Source of the DNA: Capitulum mitella
Taxonomy: Eukaryota > Arthropoda > Thecostraca > Pollicipedomorpha > Pollicipedidae
Reading direction: 5' to 3'
NCBI GenBank assembly: GCA_030062745.1
Contig: CP099840.1
Span: 2,108,001-2,172,000 of the forward strand
Length of the DNA stretch: 64,000 bases
The number at the start of each line of letters is the position of its first letter. The stretch's first letter is position 1. The notes beneath the pieces were generated by a model. It made no database searches, was not told the origin of the DNA, and saw only the letters and a program-made list of their open reading frames with translations. The position numbers and the translations under genes are program-made. Positions 60,001 to 64,000 of the stretch are shown one piece after another.

Positions 60001-62895
60001 CTACTGATAACATGAACGTGCTCTCACGTCACAACAGATTGTAGTCTAGCATGCATTTCAAAGGCAGTCAGGAAATGCACGTGAACATGCTACCAAAAGA
60101 ACGAGGAGGAAACTCAGCACATGGCACATCTACAAACTACCACCAGACATTCCAAGTACTTCAACACATCACTGCTTTAACAGCTTATAAAAGGCAAAAG
60201 TCAGTGGAAAGTACACTTTCAGATAACGTAAACGAAAATCAACAGCCCAGATTCACAACACCTGACCTGCTGAAACTGCTTCGCAGCTTTTTGTAATACT
60301 TCTATGCACATGTTGCCAGGTATTTCTCGGAATTGACTTTGTGCAATGGTGAAGCATTAAATGCTGTGGTAATACAGAACTGCTGCTTCCCAAGCCAGTT
60401 GATGGTGGAACAACCAAAGCCTGTTACACTGGGACATGAACCTGTGTCATAAGGTAGGCTTCATCTGCCAGTCCTCATTCCCACACCCAAGTGTTCTGAA
60501 ATCTTAAGTTTTTGCCACTACCAGTCACTGAATCTCATGGCACTGGTTGAAGCATGATGAAGATAACCTGTAATCCAGTGATCCTGTGACCAGCTTATTC
60601 CTTTAGTTTCAAGTTGGTTGTCTACATCTCTTTCAGGACTCTGGTTTGTTGCTTGCCACACATCTCATTCTTTGTCCATATCATGATCCAACGGTTAAGG
60701 TGACAGAACTTAACACTGCTAGCACATCATTGTTTCTTTCTTTCTTTTCACATGATCACAATTTGCTTGTTTCTCTCACACAATTGGCAGTCTCAGCCAT
60801 CCAGCACTGCTGTTACCATGTCTCCAAAAATTATCTTTTTCACAGGAAAGCAGGAATGAATTACAGACTACTGCTTACTTATGACATTTCTGATGAATGA
60901 ATGGCTAAAAATGAAATGTTTTACATGTGTTAATGGAGCAACTGCTCACTAAATTTTTGGTGGTGTGCAAAATAATTGGATGTTTGTGTTACAAAATCAG
61001 AAATGGTGAATTTGACATATACAGCTATTCATCATTGCAACACTACCAATCAAACTGTATGCAAATAAGAAGTCTGGAGAAAAAATGCTTAGGCATCATG
61101 CAATTATTATAGTATCATAATATCTGTCCTTTGTTTCATATGCTTCCCAAATAGATACACAGGATAATGAGATTTTGAATAGATAAGAAAACTTGGGAGT
61201 AACTTTCCCTTTGAAGTGCAGTGTAGGATTTCCTCTTGAAGAGTACATCATTCTTGAGGTTAGGCAGGTAATTTTGATATTTCCTTAAGGGAATGCTTCA
61301 TGGACCAATTTCTACCTCTAAATGTGATCATTTCAATCAAAGGCATTTAAACATGTGCATGTGATTATTTCAAACATTCTGGATGTCTGCTTCTATTAAT
61401 GATACCATTCTCTATTTCCCTCCACACTGATACATGCTGTATTCTCAACACTTAATTCTGGTATCCACTGTGCTTGCTATTTGCTTTTTGGTTGTGTTAC
61501 TTCTCTTATTTTCATCTCATTTCAAATTCACCATGACCCACTTACAACACTAAATATGTCAAGGGTTTGATCTAATTACCAGGCACCAATTATCTACCAA
61601 AGCTCCATAATATGTGCACTCCATATTAGCAAATAGTTTACAACCTCAGGCTATGTGAACTGATCATTTTAGGAACATGTCCCAGTGACTGTGACACAGA
61701 TGTTTGCAACTTCACCCAGAAAAAAAATCATCAGCTCCAAAAACATTCCTTAAAATGTGAGCTTTCAAGTTCCTCCAAGATGGGAGGGCATTCTTAAATT
61801 CCCCAGAAGCCCACTGCATCAAAACCAAAGACAAACAGACCTGGGGATGGTTAGCAGCAGAGGTGGATGTAACAATATTCCCAATAGAGAATATGTACCA
61901 TTGAGCAAATATTTTCCTAATTTCAGGACAACAGAAATCTGAAATGGCCCTCTGCTTTTAAAAGCCTGTAGAAATAAAAAGGCATGTTGTTTCAATCCAG
62001 GAATGAACAGTTTGCATGTCTCTTGCAATTCACTTTCTTACTTTTTCTGACAATCAACCCATTGTCTTCCACATGTCCATGTACATGAATGTCTGCACCT
62101 ATGCATGAAAACCAGGAGCCACATCCATAAACAAAGATGGTGAGATGATCCTTTTCTCATAGTTGTGCTGACAAAAAAGTCCCATGGGACACAGGCACTG
62201 TTAGTACTTTTAGCAACTATTTTCCTTTCCTCTTGGTGATAAAGAGAAAAAGGACCACATTTTCTCAAAAGCTTACATTACTCATGGAAGTGTGATATTA
62301 TGAGCCATGTTTGCCATCTTCAATAATGAGCAATTACCTGGTGTTCCAAGGAAGTAACACAGTTATATAGTTGCAATTCAGTAGCATGCTCAACACAACA
62401 CACAACATTTCAATTTTCACAAAGCGAATTGATTGCCCAGCCTTAAAATAAAGTGGCTGAAATTCAGGAACTCCTTTTGGAAGGGGTCATGGTTACCCTG
62501 AGCTGAAGACTTCCTTTAAGATGGTACATTTTGAGAACAGCTCTGGTTTTTGTTTATTACAGCCACCAATGGTAAAATTTTTGGTCCTCCAAAACACGCA
62601 AGATTTAAAATGTTTTAAAACTGCAGTCCTTCTGGGTAACAGGTCATTAATTTTAACATGAAAAACATGGAAGGGAACTAATACAAGACACCTGGAGAAA
62701 ATTCACCAAAACATCTGGTTTCAAAGCAATCTCCCACAAGTATGACTCATAGCATGCATCCAATCGCACTAGATTTTGAAATCACCAAAAATGATACATT
62801 CCTTGAAGAAATATCCAATAAACGTAAAAGCTTACCGAGCTCGGTCCACTTGAACTGCTTGGACTAGAATTAACTTCTGAACTCTTGCCAGTCAT
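47247..62895 (-). CDS. DDA1: DDA1, DET1- and DDB1-associated protein 1 (spliced gene)
   Basis: This entry spans the gene. DDA1 is a small nuclear subunit of CUL4-DDB1 (CRL4) ubiquitin ligases. Its N-terminal segment binds the DDB1 propeller and its following helix stabilises substrate receptors such as DET1 or DCAF15. The minus-strand exons give [56 protein letters not shown] and an acidic-then-basic tail ending RKRPRADRSDPSP. Human DDA1 (102 residues) has the same order: [69 protein letters not shown]. With the candidate first exon the product is about 120 residues, with an extended N-terminus. Introns are 9.6 kb and 425 bp, plus about 5.3 kb if the first exon is right. Confidence 0.9.
47343..47767 (-). 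other. DDA1: DDA1 intron
   Basis: A 425-bp intron on the minus strand with donor GTGAGA and acceptor GGGCGACCGCAG. Nothing else is seen in it. Confidence 0.85.
47768..47829 (-). CDS. DDA1: DDA1 exon: receptor-contacting helix
   Basis: After TCGTCCTTTGCAG on the minus strand, TA completes Val and the exon encodes [20 protein letters not shown], leaving in phase 0 before GTGAGA. It differs from human [20 protein letters not shown] at only three residues (W for Q, R for Q, E for D). This is the amphipathic helix that packs against the CRL4 substrate receptor in known structures. At 62 bp it is too small to stand out as an open frame. Its phases lock to both neighbouring exons. Confidence 0.95.
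49560..50005 (+). repeat. Degenerate ~21-bp minisatellite
   Basis: The sequence is made of variants of TCTGGCAGTTTCAGGGACACT, for example CTTTGGCAGTTTCAGGGGCA, TCGGACAGTTTCATGTACCC, TCTGGCAGTTTCAGGGACAC, TCTGGTCGTCTCAGAGGTCC and TTGTTGTCTCAGGTGTCCCT. The period is about 20-22 bases. Copies in the middle (49740-49830) are most diverged. Open frames across it are repeat artefacts. Confidence 0.75.
49993..50280 (-). pseudogene. Frameshifted membrane-protein-like coding remnant
   Basis: On the minus strand the three frames in turn give protein-like text. They are MNAFDLIVP; then LFLIGVGLVLGGILQIAGSL and NLVGLWELVVWLTW; then GSLGILFYVIWFGGLLPGGT, LYSHIVMLFYHPHYIY and TLITLNQIHGVV before a stop. 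The hydrophobic stretches look like two or three membrane spans broken by frameshifts. I do not recognise the family. It may be a decayed retrocopy or transposon-borne gene. A 41-bp part of it recurs in inverse orientation at 51421-51461. Confidence 0.35.
50237..50277 (-). repeat. 41-bp inverted repeat, copy 1
   Basis: Read on the minus strand this is GGACCACGTACTTCATGAAC onward to TTATTGTTCCT. It matches 51421-51461 on the plus strand at 38 of 41 positions. The two copies are 1.14 kb apart in opposite orientation. Confidence 0.85.
50921..51030. repeat. (TA)n microsatellite region
   Basis: Interrupted TATATACA/CATATATA units lead into an uninterrupted run of about 18 TA units near 50990-51027. 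The flanks from 50790 are also A/T-rich. Confidence 0.9.
51421..51461 (+). repeat. 41-bp inverted repeat, copy 2
   Basis: This is the plus-strand partner of 50237-50277, reading GGACCACATACTTCATGAAC onward. Both copies can encode YFMNA(F/L)(D/N)LIVP, so they may share a coding ancestor. Confidence 0.85.
57217..57265. repeat. Perfect hairpin, 19-bp stem and 11-base loop
   Basis: CGTGCGATTTGCCGAGAAG at 57217-57235 is followed after 11 bases by its exact inverse complement at 57247-57265. It lies in the DDA1 intron, 146 bases past the donor of the 57411 exon. The stem ends abruptly on both sides, which is more like an insertion footprint or transposon end than a microRNA precursor. Confidence 0.85.
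57411..57555 (-). CDS. DDA1: DDA1 exon: DDB1-binding N-terminal region
   Basis: On the minus strand the exon encodes [40 protein letters not shown] and TTDHPSEQ plus G (phase 1), before donor GTCAGG. DFLRGLP, NFSKF.ADS, P.IYMPT and HPSEQ correspond to [23 protein letters not shown] and YPSEQ of human DDA1. The start is set at CGTTCCAG|AAC; the alternative AACCAG|AAT, six bases on, keeps the same frame. No ATG is available in the exon before DFL, so an upstream exon must supply the start codon. Confidence 0.92.
57556..62835 (-). other. DDA1: Putative first DDA1 intron with CpG-free core
   Basis: On the minus strand it lies between donor GTAAGC at 62835 and acceptor CGTTCCAG at 57556. It is A/T-richer than the rest of the window and is increasingly CpG-poor from about 59.6 kb. 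There is no CpG at all at 60694-62424. No exon, RNA gene or transposon is recognised, and the short open frames on both strands have no known content. Confidence 0.5.
60694..62424. other. CpG-free segment, 1.73 kb
   Basis: Direct reading finds no CG dinucleotide between the one at 60692-60693 and the next at 62425-62426, although CpG is frequent elsewhere in the window. Complete loss of CpG with TpG and CpA abundant is the mark of long-term germline methylation in a gene body. Confidence 0.9.
62836..62895 (-). CDS. DDA1: Candidate first coding exon of DDA1
   Basis: On the minus strand ATG at 62895 opens MTGKSSEVNSSPSSSSGPSS, ending in phase 0 at the donor GTAAGC. The 57411-57555 exon needs an upstream ATG-bearing exon ending in phase 0, and this is the only one I found. 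The serine-rich extension has no counterpart in human DDA1, which starts MADFL. It could instead be the first exon of an unrelated gene. CpG frequency recovers sharply here, as at a promoter. Confidence 0.4.
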
Positions 62896-64000
62896 GTTGA
62901 CGTAAGTGGTAAGGAAACTCCCGAAGAACGCAGCTAAGACAGGTTTTCTCTCAAACACAACACAGCTCTAGAAAAGCCTCACAAACTGTTACTACCCACA
63001 TCCGAGTTACATGAAGAAGAAATATGAGGCGAACACACACAACTAACCAATTTAAAACGTGAAATGATAGAAATCTATGCGCATCAGCGACCGTCGTCGC
63101 CTATCATCCACCAGTTTCGACGCAGTAGCGCAGTAAGTGAATAAGCTATCGCGATTACCGTGTAAGTAAAAACTACGACGGAGACAAAATCTTCTGACAC
63201 TTTTACAAAAAAAGCCTTGCCCAAAGGTGCCAAAAAGGAAGATACACGTACAGATCATGACCTTGGAGGATCCATATTCATTACTCAAACCTCACTCTCC
63301 GCAACCAAACGGTCTATATTCTGCCCCACTTTTGTTTTGGTCCTAACGGAAGAATGTTATACGCAAGGACTATCATTTTTCAGCGGACCTATCAGAAAAA
63401 CACAGTAAGATACGTTTTTTGGAATGATGGCTTATCATGCCATTATAGCTTCCATCATGATCATATCATCGAAATCTAAGTTATACGATATTTTAGGCGA
63501 CGTTCGTACTCTAATTTCCGCCAGTTCTCTGCGATTGGCTTGCACGAGTCTCATCATGGATGTAGCAAACTTCTTAGCTCATAGTCATGTGTAAACAGCT
63601 AGTACAATCCGCAGCGAACCCAGGATCTTCTTAAGGGGGGGGGGAGCCCGGATCAGGGTAATTATGGCCCCCTCTTAGATAACAAACCTCCACGGATTTC
63701 GGCCATTTTATCTTCAGGTCGGGGTGATCATTTTTGTCGTGAAAACTGGAATGTCATGCATCGTGTGAAGCATGCTACCAATTATATTTCCGTGGAAATA
63801 TGGCTGTCTTAAACGTCACAGATGACAAACCAGTATTCGTTTAAGGAAAATGACAAACGTGCATCACAAAATGACAACTCTGAAAAATCCAAACCTCTGA
63901 AAAGTCCGGCCCGTTTTCTTTCTTCTTCGCTGAAAAAACAAACAACAAAAAATAATTACTACAACCGCTACGACGGGCACGTGCCCCTGCTCCCCCCCCC
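62896..64000. other. Upstream region of the putative DDA1 first exon
   Basis: CpG content returns to the window average, which would fit a promoter on the minus strand. No TATA box or firm start site is identified. A run of G at 63637-63646 followed by GAGCCCGGATCAGGGTAATT resembles the end of a repeat. Plus-strand frames here have no recognisable content. Confidence 0.35.

Noticed and set aside
63217-63408. Plus-strand frame as a divergent gene start
   Set aside because: It begins at TTG, lacks splice-site or homology support and is short.
1-64000. CRISPR arrays, operons, rRNA genes, intact tRNA genes
   Set aside because: The window is intron-rich eukaryotic DNA; no regularly spaced repeats or complete RNA genes were seen.

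Overview
The window is eukaryotic genomic DNA: small exons with consensus splice sites and matching phases sit in long, repeat-bearing introns. Two genes are recognised, pointing tail to tail. The channel protein reads as an invertebrate sequence, most likely arthropod (for example the QKHMIRRR stretch after S6 and the [11 protein letters not shown] stretch after the IQ motif). The DNA is unusually CpG- and GC-rich and the exons mostly use G/C-ending codons. The species cannot be fixed from sequence alone.

Bases 1-45279, plus strand: a KCNQ (Kv7) voltage-gated potassium channel gene, entered in an intron upstream of the S2-S3 linker and followed to its stop codon. I place 17 coding positions, one of which exists as two tandem alternative exons: S2-S3 linker (1218), S3-S4 (7075), S5 and pore helix (7756), selectivity filter and S6 (8318), end of S6 with helix A/IQ motif (12117), a set of A-B linker exons (two of them tentative, 12579 and 13488; then 15663, 15972, 18711, 22329, 25942), two alternative helix B exons (27910 and 28278), the helix C exon (30823), the helix D coiled-coil exon (31828), and two C-terminal exons (36296, 45104). 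All phases join into one frame of about 805 residues. The N-terminus, S1 and S2 lie upstream of the window.

Bases 47247 to about 62895, minus strand: DDA1 (DET1- and DDB1-associated protein 1), a small core subunit of CUL4-DDB1 ubiquitin ligases. Three exons are clear (57411-57555, 47768-47829, 47247-47342). A candidate first coding exon at 62836-62895 is phase-compatible. About 2 kb of GC-rich DNA separates the two stop codons.

The rest is intron and intergenic DNA holding microsatellites, minisatellites, hairpins, a TTAA-flanked piggyBac-like MITE, a tRNA-like SINE head and degraded repeats. No prokaryotic operon, CRISPR array, rRNA or complete transposase gene was seen. The strongest observations are the tandem mutually exclusive helix B (calmodulin-site) exons of KCNQ, a 21-bp coding duplication in the S3-S4 linker, non-standard residues in the pore and S5 drug-site positions, a GC-AG intron, and a 1.73-kb stretch with no CpG at all next to the putative DDA1 first exon.
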